Notes: generated by a model from the letters alone, not told the origin. A stretch of DNA of 64,000 bases from Desulfatitalea tepidiphila (GCF_001293685.1 NZ_BCAG01000003.1:1116001-1180000), one strand, 5' to 3'. Counted from the first letter of the stretch, positions 49,461 to 58,111 are shown. Program-made: numbers and translations.

Positions 49461-50678
49461 ATGGCAATTTTACAAGAATGTCCGGCCTGCAAGCGCAAAC
49501 AATCCGTGAAAAAAAAGCGATGTGTTTCTTGTGGCCTGGAATTGGATGAGTTAAAAAAATCCCGACTGGTCAAATACTGGATTGATTTTAGATATCGCGA
49601 TCCAAAGACCGGCAAGACCGTACAACGACGTGAGAGCGTCGAGGCCATGGAGGGGCTTCAAGGAAATTCCATTGCCGATGCACGCACAGCCCTTGCAAAG
49701 CGGTCGGTTCAGAAAGCAGAAAACCGGGTGCTCGATATCCTGCCTGAACACAAACTCACATTTTCAGAACTGGCCGATTGGTACTTGGCGTTAGAGTCTG
49801 TAAAAACACTAAAATCATACAAAACGGTAAAGGGATACATTAACAAATTCAAAGAGGCTTACGGGCAACGAATTGTGGCCGATATTTTACCGGCTGACCT
49901 TGAGGATTTGCAAGCCAAGCGCCTGGGGCAAAATTTAAAATTAAAAACCATTGACGATGAAATAAATTACGTCAAAACGATGGTCATCAAGGGCTTCGAT
50001 AACGGCAAGGTCGGGGGTGATGCCCTTCGCTCTTTCCGGCGCGTCAAAAAATTGTTAAAGGGTCATGCCAATGCTCGAGACAGATATTTGACCATCGATG
50101 AATTTGCCCGGCTTCTTGAGGCCAGTCCGAACCATCTTAAAAATATTTTGACGATCGGGTATTGGTCCGGTATGCGCAAAGGTGAAATTACGGCGTTGAC
50201 CTGGGATAAAATCGATATGAAGGGCCGCATGATCCGGCTTGAGGCCGAAGACACCAAAGAGGGGAAGGCCAAGTCGATCCCGATGGCAGAGGCCGTCTAT
50301 CGGGTTATCCAGTCAATTCCAAGGTCTATTCACGATCCCCATGTGTTTCTCTATTACAGCAAGCCGATCACCAGGAATTTTAGCCAGGGGCTTAAATCTG
50401 CCTGCAAAAATGCGGGCATTGCCTGGGGGCGTGACGTGAAAGGCGGCTTTATTTTCCATGATCTACGGCACACCTTCGTCACTGATATGAGGCGAGCAGG
50501 TGTTGACCGTACCGTTCGAATGGCGATCACCGGTCACGCCATCCACGATATGGATCAGCGGTATGATGTGGTCGAAGAGTCGGATAAACTGGAAGCGATC
50601 AGGCGGCTTGAAAAGTATCGTTCGAAGGTGGCCTGTTTAACGAATGTTGACCAAACGTTGACTAAATCGGGTTTTTAA
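49461..50678 (+). CDS. int: Tyrosine site-specific integrase
   Basis: 405 residues from the ATG at 49461 with AAGGGGG upstream. A zinc ribbon occurs at the N-terminus (Cys7, Cys10, Cys21, Cys24). The SAM-like core-binding domain is around residues 100-180. Catalytic residues are Arg239 (GMRKGE), His333-x-x-Arg336 (HDLRH), His359 (ITGHA) and Tyr368 (QRYDVV). It integrates into the 3' end of selC. The last 12 codons contain an 11-bp tandem repeat that probably doubles as its arm site. It reads towards attR 28 bases away. All expected residues are present. Confidence 0.93.
   Translation: MAILQECPACKRKQSVKKKRCVSCGLELDELKKSRLVKYWIDFRYRDPKTGKTVQRRESVEAMEGLQGNSIADARTALAKRSVQKAENRVLDILPEHKLTFSELADWYLALESVKTLKSYKTVKGYINKFKEAYGQRIVADILPADLEDLQAKRLGQNLKLKTIDDEINYVKTMVIKGFDNGKVGGDALRSFRRVKKLLKGHANARDRYLTIDEFARLLEASPNHLKNILTIGYWSGMRKGEITALTWDKIDMKGRMIRLEAEDTKEGKAKSIPMAEAVYRVIQSIPRSIHDPHVFLYYSKPITRNFSQGLKSACKNAGIAWGRDVKGGFIFHDLRHTFVTDMRRAGVDRTVRMAITGHAIHDMDQRYDVVEESDKLEAIRRLEKYRSKVACLTNVDQTLTKSGF
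50645..50666. repeat. Tandem TGTTGACCAAA / CGTTGACTAAA, integrase arm site at the right end
   Basis: Two 11-bp copies with two differences, inside the integrase 3' end. They match the pair at 31391-31412 at the other end of the element. Likely recognised by the integrase amino-terminal domain. Confidence 0.7.
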
Positions 50679-50705
50679 TTTTTAACTTATTGATTTTAAA
50701 GGAAA

Positions 50706-50734
50706 AAGTGGCGGAAGTGCATGGGAATCGAACC
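50706..50734. repeat. attR of prophage 2 at the 3' end of selC
   Basis: Exact 29-base match to 31219-31247. It covers the tRNA 3' acceptor strand with CCA and most of the T-arm, so the tRNA stays whole after integration. Confidence 0.92.
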
Positions 50735-50806
50735 CACCCGGGACGGTTTTAGCGCCCCACACCGGATTTGAAGTCCGGGAGCCCCACCAGTGAGCTGTCC
50801 ACTTCC
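50709..50806 (-). tRNA. selC: tRNA-Sec (anticodon UCA)
   Basis: 98 bases including an encoded CCA. On the minus strand it reads GGAAGTGGACAGCTCACTGG at the 5' end. The anticodon loop ACTTCAAATC contains TCA. A long variable arm, T-arm GGGTTCGATTCCC and acceptor CACTTCC-GCCA follow. The extended acceptor and variable arms are typical of selenocysteine tRNA. It implies that the host makes selenoproteins. Confidence 0.95.
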
Positions 50807-50824
50807 GCAGATTTTTCGTGCGCT

Positions 50825-50852
50825 ATATTAACCCTGCGAAAAAAATTGTCAA
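50825..50852 (-). promoter_or_regulatory. Sigma-70 promoter of selC
   Basis: On the minus strand TTGACA (50852-50847), a 16-base spacer and TAATAT (50830-50825) precede the tRNA by about 19 bases. This is a good match to the consensus. Confidence 0.75.
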
Positions 50853-50880
50853 CCGCTAATGGAATAGGAGCTTCCCTGGC

Positions 50881-52059
50881 ATGAGTCTGGCCTATTTTGA
50901 CTGTTTCTCCGGTATCAGTGGGGACATGGCCTTGGGGGCGCTGGTTCACCTGGGGGTACCGGTCGACTGGCTCAAGGAACAGATACGCGCGCTGCCTTTG
51001 GATGGATTTGACATTCGATCCCAGGCGGTGTCGAGGCACGGAATTGCAGCGGCCCAGGTGGCGGTGGTTTCCGAAGAGACCCATCACCACCGGGATTACC
51101 AGTCTATCCAATCGCTTATAGAGAAAAGTCCGCTTTCCGATAGAGTCAAGACGATGAGCTTGGCGATTTTCGATCGCATTGCCGCGGCCGAAGCTCGGAT
51201 TCACGGCTGCGACAAGGCTTCGGTGCATTTCCACGAGGTGGGCGGGGTCGATGCCATTGTGGATATCGTTGGGAGCTGTTTGGGGCTGGAGTGGTTGGGA
51301 GTGGAGACCGTGGTTGCCTCCGCGCTGCCCATGGGCGGTGGTTTTGTGCGCTGCGCCCACGGTGTTTTGCCGGTGCCGGCGCCGGCCACTGTGGAGATCC
51401 TCAAAGGCCTGCCGGTGTACGGCAATGGGATCGAAAAGGAGTTGGTGACGCCGACCGGTGCGGCCATTGTGGCTGGCAGCGCCGGACACTTCGGGCCGAT
51501 GCCGGTGATGCGCGTGCGGCAGGTCGGCTATGGGGCCGGGACGACCGAGCTGGAGAGTCAGCCCAACCTGCTGCGGGTGATGCTGGGCGAGGTCGAAAAC
51601 ACATGGAAAATTGATGGTGCCCAGCGATTGGTCATGATCGAGACCAATATCGATGATATGAATCCGGAGATTTTCGGATATCTGATGGAACGCCTTTTTG
51701 AAGACGGTGCGCTGGATGTTTTTTGGGTGCCGGTCTTCATGAAAAAGAATCGGCCGGGCACCATGGTCCAGGTGCTTTGCGGGCCGATAGATCGCGAGCG
51801 GGTCGTTGGGCGCATCCTGGCAGAGACCTCATCGCTGGGGGTTCGATTTTACGAGGTGTATCGCACGGCGCTGGAGAGGGAATTGGTGGAGATGCCATCA
51901 CCCTTTGGTCCGGTGAGGGTGAAAAAGATCAAGGGGTTTGCCGGTGGGGATCGCATTGTGCCTGAATACGAGGTATGCAGATCCATCGCCAGGGAGCGCC
52001 AATTGCCGCTGCAGGAGGTGTATGCGGCGATTTTGAAGGCTGCGGCAGACCAAAAATAG
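50881..52059 (+). CDS. larC: Nickel pincer cofactor biosynthesis protein LarC
   Basis: 392 residues. The N-terminal YFDCFSGISGDMALGALVHL, VHFHEVGGVDAIVDIVGSCL and LPMGGGFVRCAHGVLPVPAP are LarC hallmarks, with PTGAAI later. LarC is the CTP-dependent nickel insertase of the nickel pincer nucleotide used by lactate racemase-type enzymes. Here it is a single frame; in some species larC is split. AGGAGC precedes the ATG. No larA, larB or larE lies in the window, so its client enzyme is not visible. Confidence 0.92.
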   Translation: MSLAYFDCFSGISGDMALGALVHLGVPVDWLKEQIRALPLDGFDIRSQAVSRHGIAAAQVAVVSEETHHHRDYQSIQSLIEKSPLSDRVKTMSLAIFDRIAAAEARIHGCDKASVHFHEVGGVDAIVDIVGSCLGLEWLGVETVVASALPMGGGFVRCAHGVLPVPAPATVEILKGLPVYGNGIEKELVTPTGAAIVAGSAGHFGPMPVMRVRQVGYGAGTTELESQPNLLRVMLGEVENTWKIDGAQRLVMIETNIDDMNPEIFGYLMERLFEDGALDVFWVPVFMKKNRPGTMVQVLCGPIDRERVVGRILAETSSLGVRFYEVYRTALERELVEMPSPFGPVRVKKIKGFAGGDRIVPEYEVCRSIARERQLPLQEVYAAILKAAADQK

Positions 52060-52204
52060 TCGGATGGCTCGTCGGATGAACCGTCGTTTGAGTAGACCGG
52101 CATTCGTCGGATCGCAACCGGTGGGATTTAAAAATAGTGTTTTTGCGCCTACTTGCCGTCAACAGCACCTTGACAAAAGTCGAAGCAACCGGTAGAAGCG
52201 GGCC

Positions 52205-52666
52205 ATGCTTTTAAGGCGCCGGGTGGTCATATTTTTGGCGACAGGTGGCTATATCGGTCGTGCGCCGACGGCACCGGGAACATTCGGAGCCTTGCTGGGG
52301 TTGCCGCTTGCGTTTGTCCTGTCGAGGGTAAGTTGGGTCGGGTCCCTGGCGATCATGCTTGTTTTGACCCTGGTAGCGGTCTGGAGCGCCGGCGAGGCTG
52401 CGCGCCATCTCGGGGACAAAGATCCGGGCTGCATCGTTATTGACGAAATTGCCGGCATGGCGGTGGCGCTGCTCGGCATGCCCTTTACTCCGGTGAATTG
52501 CCTCGCCGGTTTTATTTTGTTCAGGTTTTTTGACATCCTCAAACCGCCGCCGGTGCGGCAGCTCGATCGCAACCTGGGTGGGGGATGGGGCATCGTGCTC
52601 GACGACATCGCGGCCGGGATCCTGGCGAACATCGTGTTGCGGATCGGGAATGCCGTATTGAACTGA
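52205..52666 (+). CDS. pgpA: Phosphatidylglycerophosphatase A
   Basis: 153 residues. GRAPTAPGTFGALLGLPLAF, DPGCIVIDEIAGMAVALLG and FRFFDILKPPPVRQLDRNLG are the conserved PgpA blocks, with three or four membrane helices. It hydrolyses PGP to phosphatidylglycerol in the inner membrane. The start at 52205 has no strong ribosome site. 145 bases separate it from larC. Length is normal. Confidence 0.93.
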   Translation: MLLRRRVVIFLATGGYIGRAPTAPGTFGALLGLPLAFVLSRVSWVGSLAIMLVLTLVAVWSAGEAARHLGDKDPGCIVIDEIAGMAVALLGMPFTPVNCLAGFILFRFFDILKPPPVRQLDRNLGGGWGIVLDDIAAGILANIVLRIGNAVLN

Positions 52667-53037
52667 TCTGTTACATAAATGACATGATAAAAAAAGAGAA
52701 CAAAAGCAATTTGTTAAGATATAAAGTGTTAAGTTTTAAGTGCAAAGTCTAAAGTGAAGGAATTCTGCCTGTTTTGTGATAGGTTGTTGTTGCCGATAAC
52801 TGTCGTGATGGCCATGTGAAAAGTCGTTGCCGGACGGCGCCGTAAGCAGTTTGAGAGCAAGGCGCGCGACATTCCGTGGCATCATGCCGGGCTTCGGATC
52901 GTGGTCCGGGGACGCTTTTATCCGGCATACAGAACTGATTGAAAATGCTGGGTCCCGGGTTTCGCCGGGATGTCCGTAAGTGAACATCGAACCGCCCCGC
53001 TGACCGGGAATGGAATGCAACGAGGTAGAAAAACGAT
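52667..53037. other. Intergenic region with a dispersed inverted-repeat element
   Basis: 371 bases, no gene. An AAGTTTTAAGTG-rich stretch (52727-52758) has an inverted relative near 56085. From about 52881 to 52972 lies a repeat containing TCATGCCGGGCTTCGGATCG, TCGTGGTCCGGGG and CAGAACTGATTGAAAATGCT. It is related to 57595-57686. Both look like members of a REP-like family. Confidence 0.55.
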
Positions 53038-53685
53038 TTGAAAAAGGAATCCAACCAGGAAGCCGCTCCTTCATCCCGACCTGCAAAAGGTAAGCTTCGC
53101 GAAAATATCGAGGCCCTCGTTATTGCCATCATACTGGCCCTGTTTATTCGCACCTTTGTCGTCCAGGCGTTTAAAATCCCATCGGGCTCCATGCAGGACA
53201 CGCTGCTGATCGGAGACTACATTCTAGTCAATAAGTTCATTTATGGAATCAAGATCCCCTTCACCGACAAAACCCTCATTCCCATCAGCAAGCCGGAACC
53301 CGGCGACATCGTGGTATTCAAATATCCTGAGGACCCCAGCAAGGACTTTATCAAGCGGGTTGTGGCGGTCGGTGGCGACAAGGTGGAGATCAGAAACAAA
53401 AAAGTTTACGTGAATGGAGCGGTCCGCGAAAATCCACACGCCATTCATGTCGATTCCCGGGTTTTCCCCCGCGGGTATCAGCCCCGGGACAATTTCGGCC
53501 CGGTGACCGTCCCAGAGGGGAAGCTGTTCGTCATGGGCGACAATCGCGACGAGAGCAACGACAGCCGTTTCTGGGGGTTCGTGGATGAATCGGCCTTGCG
53601 CGGCAAGGCGTTCATGATCTATTGGTCCTGGGATCGGGACGAATTCAGCGTGCGTTGGGACCGACTGGCCGATATTATCCGTTAG
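53038..53685 (+). CDS. lepB: Signal peptidase I
   Basis: 215 residues from a TTG start with GAGG upstream. One membrane helix lies at residues 23-42. The catalytic Ser51 is in KIPSGSMQDTL and Lys106 in DFIKRVVAVGGD; FVMGDNRDESNDSRFWGFV is the conserved box E. It removes signal peptides from exported proteins at the inner membrane. The shorter, single-helix form is usual outside enterobacteria. Located between pgpA and pyrB without clear operon linkage. Confidence 0.94.
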   Translation: MKKESNQEAAPSSRPAKGKLRENIEALVIAIILALFIRTFVVQAFKIPSGSMQDTLLIGDYILVNKFIYGIKIPFTDKTLIPISKPEPGDIVVFKYPEDPSKDFIKRVVAVGGDKVEIRNKKVYVNGAVRENPHAIHVDSRVFPRGYQPRDNFGPVTVPEGKLFVMGDNRDESNDSRFWGFVDESALRGKAFMIYWSWDRDEFSVRWDRLADIIR

Positions 53686-53765
53686 ATTCATAATGATACA
53701 TAACACTATCTGATTGTTAGGAATTCATCCGGTACTTTTCCCTCGAACCGGGGTTCAGGTGGGCC

Positions 53766-54704
53766 ATGCCGCTGGAACGAAAAGACATCCTCGATATCGC
53801 CTCGCTGTCACGCCAGGAGATCCAGTTGATCCTGGATACGGCCGAGGGCATGAAAGAGATTTCCGAACGGCCCATCAAGAAGGTGCCCACCCTCAGGGGT
53901 AAAACCGTGGTGCTGTTCTTTTATGAGCCGAGCACCCGCACCCGCCTCTCGTTCGACCTGGCGGCCAAACGGCTCAGCGCCGACAGCCTGGCCATTTCGG
54001 CCGACATGAGCAGCCTGGTCAAGGGCGAAACCCTGCTGGACACGGCCCGCACCCTGGAGTCCATGCGGCCCGATGTGGTGGTGCTGCGTCACGCCTATTC
54101 TGGAGCGCCCCAGTTCCTGGCCGAACGCATCCAGGCATCGGTGATCAATGCCGGTGACGGCACCCATGCCCATCCCACCCAGGCGTTGCTGGATATGCTG
54201 ACCATCCGGCAGCACAAAAAGACCTTGTCCGGCCTGCGCATTGCCATTGTCGGCGATATCGCCCACAGTCGAGTGGCGCGCTCCAATATTGAAGGATTGA
54301 CCAAGATGGGGTCCAAGGTCGTGCTGGCCGGTCCGCCCACCATGATGCCCCGTGGTATCGAAGCGCTGGGGGCCGATGTGGCAGGGAGCATGGACGCTGC
54401 GATCGACGGCGCCGATGTGGTGATGATGCTGCGGATTCAGAAGGAGCGCCAGAAGCGTTTTACCATGGCGACCGAGCGCGAGTACGCTCGTCAGTATGGA
54501 TTGAATCGGGAACGTCTGGCCCTGGCCAAGCCTGATGCAGTGGTCATGCACCCCGGCCCGATCAATCGCGGCGTGGAAATTGCTCCGGATGTGGCCGATG
54601 GGCCCCATTCCCTTATTTTGAATCAAGTGACCAACGGAGTGGCCGTGCGCATGGCGCTCCTTTACCTGGTCCTGGGAGGCGGTCGCAATGCCGATGCTGA
54701 TTAG
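53766..54704 (+). CDS. pyrB: Aspartate carbamoyltransferase catalytic chain
   Basis: 312 residues. [20 protein letters not shown] holds the carbamoyl phosphate motif [22 protein letters not shown] and [12 protein letters not shown] are the aspartate-side motifs. It joins carbamoyl phosphate and aspartate in pyrimidine synthesis. It overlaps pyrC by 17 bases, an operon typical of bacteria in which PyrB and PyrC associate. No pyrI regulatory gene is near. Conserved active-site residues are present. Confidence 0.95.
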   Translation: MPLERKDILDIASLSRQEIQLILDTAEGMKEISERPIKKVPTLRGKTVVLFFYEPSTRTRLSFDLAAKRLSADSLAISADMSSLVKGETLLDTARTLESMRPDVVVLRHAYSGAPQFLAERIQASVINAGDGTHAHPTQALLDMLTIRQHKKTLSGLRIAIVGDIAHSRVARSNIEGLTKMGSKVVLAGPPTMMPRGIEALGADVAGSMDAAIDGADVVMMLRIQKERQKRFTMATEREYARQYGLNRERLALAKPDAVVMHPGPINRGVEIAPDVADGPHSLILNQVTNGVAVRMALLYLVLGGGRNADAD

Positions 54705-55998
54705 AGGCGCGCGGGTCATCGACCCGGGAAAACTGGACCAGGTGAGCGATGTCCTGATCGAAAAGGGGCGCATCGCCGCGGTGCAGCCGGTCGGCACACT
54801 GGATCGAGTGGGCGGCGAAAGCGAGATGCAGGTCATCGAAGCGCAGGGCTTATGGTTGACGCCGGGGCTCATCGACATGCATGTCCATTTTCGCGAGCCG
54901 GGACAGGAGTATAAAGAGACGATCCTCACCGGCAGCCGGGCCGCGGCGGCGGGCGGGTTCACGGCCGTAGCCACCATGCCCAACACCGATCCGGTGAACG
55001 ATGAACCGGCCATTACCGCCCTGATCCGCCAGCGAGGGGTCGAGGCGGGCCTGGTGCGGGTGCTGCCCGTGGCCGCCATCAGCAAGGGGATCAAGGGCGA
55101 GCAGTTGTGCGAATTCGGCGAGCTGAAGGCCGCCGGCGCCGTGGGTGTGAGCGATGACGGTCGGCCTGTGATGAATGCCCAGCTCATGCGACGTGCACTG
55201 GAATATGCGGCCGCGTTCGGCCTCCTGGTCGTCTCCCATTGCGAGGACTTGCATTTGGCAGAGGGCGGCGCCATGAACGAAGGGGTTACCGCCACCCGCA
55301 TGGGGTTGTCCGGTATTCCCAATGCCGCCGAAAGCGTCATGGTGATGCGCGACATCGCTCTGGCCCAGCTCACCGGGGCGCCGGTGCATATCGCCCATGT
55401 CAGTGCCCGCCAATCGGTGACCGCCATCCGGCGCGCCAAAGAAGAGGGTATTCGGGTGACGGCCGAAACCGCGCCGCACTACTTCACGCTCACCGACGCA
55501 GCCGTTGAGGGTTACAACACCCACGCCAAGATGAACCCACCCCTGAGATCCGAAGAGGATCGCGAGGCCGTCAGGCAGGGATTGGCCGACGGCACGCTGG
55601 ATGCCATCGCCACGGACCATGCCCCCCATTCGGTGATGGAAAAGGAGGTGGAGTTCGACCGGGCGGCCAACGGCATCATCGGCCTGGAGACCTCCCTGCC
55701 GCTGGGGTTGAAGTTGGTGCAGGAGGGGGTGTTGACCATCGATACGCTCATCACCCGCATGGCCGCGGCGCCGGCCCGCATCCTGGGGATGGAGAGCGGT
55801 GTGCGCGCTGGGCTGACGGCCGATTTGACGCTCATCGACCCGGAAAAAGTCTTCACGGTCAAGGCCGTCGATCTAAATTCCAAGAGCCGCAACACGCCCT
55901 TCGACGGATGGCAGCTCAAAGGCAAAGCCGTGATGACCATCCTGGGCGGCAAGATAACGTATCAAGATGTCGGCGCTGGGTCTTTGGGGCGGGGATAA
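54688..55998 (+). CDS. pyrC: Dihydroorotase, class I
   Basis: 436 residues. [17 protein letters not shown] has the zinc-binding HxH, and the ending DHAPHS has the active-site Asp; [20 protein letters not shown] and [12 protein letters not shown] are further family blocks. Catalyses reversible ring closure of carbamoyl aspartate. HxH is intact, so it is likely active and not a PyrC-like pseudo-enzyme of the kind found in some pyrBC operons. Reading is coupled to pyrB. Confidence 0.94.
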   Translation: MPMLIRGARVIDPGKLDQVSDVLIEKGRIAAVQPVGTLDRVGGESEMQVIEAQGLWLTPGLIDMHVHFREPGQEYKETILTGSRAAAAGGFTAVATMPNTDPVNDEPAITALIRQRGVEAGLVRVLPVAAISKGIKGEQLCEFGELKAAGAVGVSDDGRPVMNAQLMRRALEYAAAFGLLVVSHCEDLHLAEGGAMNEGVTATRMGLSGIPNAAESVMVMRDIALAQLTGAPVHIAHVSARQSVTAIRRAKEEGIRVTAETAPHYFTLTDAAVEGYNTHAKMNPPLRSEEDREAVRQGLADGTLDAIATDHAPHSVMEKEVEFDRAANGIIGLETSLPLGLKLVQEGVLTIDTLITRMAAAPARILGMESGVRAGLTADLTLIDPEKVFTVKAVDLNSKSRNTPFDGWQLKGKAVMTILGGKITYQDVGAGSLGRG

Positions 55999-56078
55999 AA
56001 CCCGCCCCTTCGAGACCCCATTCATAAAAGCGGTCGCTGGTTTGATCTCGGATGTGTAGGGGCGGGCTTTGCGCCCGC
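55985..56078. repeat. GC-rich inverted repeats after pyrC
   Basis: GGGGCGGG ATAAAA CCCGCCCC (55986-56007) forms an 8-bp stem at the end of pyrC. A second unit GGGGCGGGC TTT GCGCCCGCCC follows at 56060-56078. They probably end or attenuate the pyrBC transcript. No T-run is seen, so they may also be REP-like. Confidence 0.5.
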
Positions 56079-56120
56079 CCACACTTTAAACTTAAAACTT
56101 CAAACTTTAGACTATCTCCT

Positions 56121-57521
56121 ATGACCCCATCCGATGCCCATCTGCTGATTGTCGACGACGAGCGGAGCATGCGCGAACTGCTCGAATACATGCTCTCCAA
56201 AGAAGGCTACCAGATCGACCTGGCCGAAAACGGCCGCAAGGCGATCGAGAAGATCCAGGCGACGGATTATGATCTGGTGCTCACCGACATCAAGCTGGGG
56301 GACCTTACCGGCCTGGATGTATTGCGCGCTGCAAAGCGGAAGAACCCCAACATCGTGGTCATCATGATTTCGGCCTTCGCCACCACCGAAACGGCGGTCG
56401 AAGCCATGAACGACGGGGCCTACGACTACGTTCCCAAGCCGTTCGACAACGACGAGCTCAAGGAGACCATCGCCAACGCCCTGGAGCGCAAGACCCTCGA
56501 TGCCGAGCGCGAGGCCATGGAAGACGAGCTGAAAAGCACGGTTCATTTCGATAAGATCGTGGGCGGCAGCCCCCGCATGCTGCACATCTACCAGATGGTG
56601 CGCCAGGTGGCCAAGACGCGCACCAATATATTGATTACCGGCGAAAGCGGCACCGGAAAAGAGCTCATCGCCCGGGCTATTCATGACAACAGCGACCGCG
56701 CCGACAAGGCCTTCATCCCCGTCAACTGCGGCGGCATTCCCGAAACCCTGGTGGAGAGTGAGTTTTTCGGCCACAAGAAGGGTGCCTTCACCGGCGCCAC
56801 CCAGGACAAGCAGGGCCTGCTCGAAGCGGCCCACGGCGGCACCATCTTCCTGGACGAGGTCGGTGAACTGAGCATCACCATGCAGGTCAAGCTGCTGCGG
56901 GCCGTGCAGGAGCGCAGTTTTCGCGCCGTGGGCGGCACCCGCGACATCAACGTGGATATTCGCATCATCTCGGCCACCAACAAGCGTCTAGAAGACGAGG
57001 TCATCGCAGGGCGTTTCCGCGAGGATCTGTTTTACCGACTCAACGTCATCGAGATCAAGGTGCCCCCCCTGCGCGAGCGCAAAGGCGACCTGAAGATCCT
57101 TACCCAGCACTTCATCGAGAAATTCAGCCGCGAGATGGGCAAAGAGGTGACCAAGGTTTCTTCTTACGCCATCGACCTGCTCAAAAAATACAACTTTCCC
57201 GGCAACGTGCGCGAGCTGGAAAACCTCATCGAACGCTCAGTGGCCCTCTCCTCCACCAACATTCTGTTGCCTGACAGCCTGGCCATGTCCATCCACAAGC
57301 GCCGCTGGATCGAGGGTGTTCAGAACAAGCGCTTCGATCTGGACGAAGTGCCCCACGGCGTCTCCCTGGACAACATCCTGGCCGACATCGAACAGGCCTA
57401 CCTTAAAAAGGCCTTGGAGTGCACCAGCGGCAACAAGAACAAGGCCGCCGAACTTCTCGGCATCACCTTCCGGTCGTTCCGCTATCGGTTGGACAAGCTG
57501 AATATCGAAGCGGCCGATTAG
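56121..57521 (+). CDS. pilR: Sigma-54-dependent response regulator, PilR/NtrC type
   Basis: 466 residues. The receiver domain has acidic Asp12 and Asp13 and phospho-acceptor Asp56 (VLTDIKLGD). The AAA+ domain has Walker A GESGTGKELIARAIH (near 175), KKGAFTGATQ (GAFTGA loop that contacts sigma-54) and GGTIFLDEVGEL. A Fis-type HTH closes the protein (NKNKAAELLGITFRSFRYRL). The start at 56121 begins the receiver directly. A sigma-54 promoter and pilA stand next downstream, so PilR is the likely identity. No partner kinase (PilS) is seen here; it may lie elsewhere. Confidence 0.88.
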   Translation: MTPSDAHLLIVDDERSMRELLEYMLSKEGYQIDLAENGRKAIEKIQATDYDLVLTDIKLGDLTGLDVLRAAKRKNPNIVVIMISAFATTETAVEAMNDGAYDYVPKPFDNDELKETIANALERKTLDAEREAMEDELKSTVHFDKIVGGSPRMLHIYQMVRQVAKTRTNILITGESGTGKELIARAIHDNSDRADKAFIPVNCGGIPETLVESEFFGHKKGAFTGATQDKQGLLEAAHGGTIFLDEVGELSITMQVKLLRAVQERSFRAVGGTRDINVDIRIISATNKRLEDEVIAGRFREDLFYRLNVIEIKVPPLRERKGDLKILTQHFIEKFSREMGKEVTKVSSYAIDLLKKYNFPGNVRELENLIERSVALSSTNILLPDSLAMSIHKRRWIEGVQNKRFDLDEVPHGVSLDNILADIEQAYLKKALECTSGNKNKAAELLGITFRSFRYRLDKLNIEAAD

Positions 57522-57594
57522 CGTCGCTCGCCTTCCTCATATAATATTCGTCAATTTTGTACTCCCTGGCCGGTCAAAAGAAGTCGCAGAGGTG

Positions 57595-57686
57595 TCATGC
57601 CGGAGCCGGGTCGTGGTCCGGGGCAGGCTTCGAATCGGCATCCAGAACTTATTGAAAATACCGGATTCCGGATTTCACCGGAATGA
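57595..57686. repeat. Second copy of the dispersed inverted-repeat element
   Basis: TCATGCCGGAGCCGGGTCGT, TGGTCCGGGG, CATCCAGAACTTATTGAAAA and GGATTTCACCGGAATGA resemble the sequence at 52881-52972. The ends are related as inverted repeats (TCATGCCGG and CCGGAATGA). It lies between pilR and the pilA promoter. Confidence 0.6.
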
Positions 57687-57801
57687 CTGCAAAACCTGAT
57701 TCCGGGCCTCTACGAAGCCATCAATATTAGATGAAAGCCAAATCGCCAGAGCATGTGGCTCGGCGGGTTGTGGTGTAATCGAAGATTTTTCAGCCGGGCA
57801 C

Positions 57802-57818
57802 TTGACGATTTTTGTCAA
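57802..57818. promoter_or_regulatory. TTGAC-N7-GTCAA palindrome, candidate PilR enhancer site
   Basis: A perfect palindrome 126 bases upstream of the sigma-54 promoter, within the range used by NtrC-family activators. Binding by PilR is inferred. Confidence 0.4.
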
Positions 57819-57943
57819 AGCGCGCGTAATTTGTTTGGCACACGGTTGCCGAGTGCTATCAAATTGACGGTACGTTTTGGTGGATAATCCAATAAGTGCC
57901 AAAAAACAGAGGGTTGCCGAAAATTCCATCCCGATTTAAAAAG

Positions 57944-57958
57944 TGGCACACCGATTGC
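57944..57958 (+). promoter_or_regulatory. Sigma-54 promoter of pilA
   Basis: TGGCAC-ACCGA-TTGC is an exact -24/-12 match with the GG and GC ten bases apart, about 150 bases before the pilA start. Together with PilR upstream it explains control of the pilin gene. Confidence 0.85.
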
Positions 57959-57964
57959 TTTATC

Positions 57965-58000
57965 CCTTCGCAACGAGAAACTGAAGCGCGAAGGAGGTGA
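57965..58000 (+). promoter_or_regulatory. Structured leader of pilA
   Basis: Just after the expected transcription start, CCTTCGC (57965-57971) pairs with GCGAAGG (57988-57994). The second arm overlaps AAGGAGGTGA (57991-58000), a perfect ribosome-binding sequence with no suitable start codon at normal distance (the nearest is GTG near 58017). The leader is about 140 bases and does not fit GEMM-type riboswitches by eye. Confidence 0.4.
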
Positions 58001-58111
58001 CACAGAGAGCGGCCCCTGTGGACCAAAAATTTGAAACAAAGTTTCAGTTCACCCTAAAACCCTTTTTTTAACCCAGCATTCTATTGTTGAAAGACCAAAG
58101 GAGGAAAGACC

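Larger units (their letters stand above)
31219..50734 (+). mobile_element. Prophage 2, selC-integrated siphophage-type element of 19.5 kb
   Basis: Bounded by 29-bp repeats, with integrase next to the tRNA end. Gene order: cargo, gpW, portal, S49 protease, gpD-like, capsid, connector, tail terminator, tube, chaperone, tape measure, regulators, PrimPol/D5, iterons, small terminase, large terminase, HTH, integrase. Tail-tip, adsorption and lysis genes were not found. All listed genes appear intact. It could be a complete satellite that uses a helper, or a phage that lost one module. Confidence 0.9.

Noticed and set aside
53808-55439. 543-residue minus-strand open frame
   Set aside because: Antisense to pyrB and pyrC, which are unambiguous.
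57836-57849. TGGCAC-ACGG-TTGC as a sigma-54 promoter
   Set aside because: Spacer is four bases instead of five, so GG and GC are out of phase; the exact site at 57944 is preferred.
57960-58060. c-di-GMP or cGAMP (GEMM) riboswitch before pilA
   Set aside because: GEMM riboswitches precede pil genes in some deltaproteobacteria, but the conserved GGGACGCAAAGC-like core is not found here.
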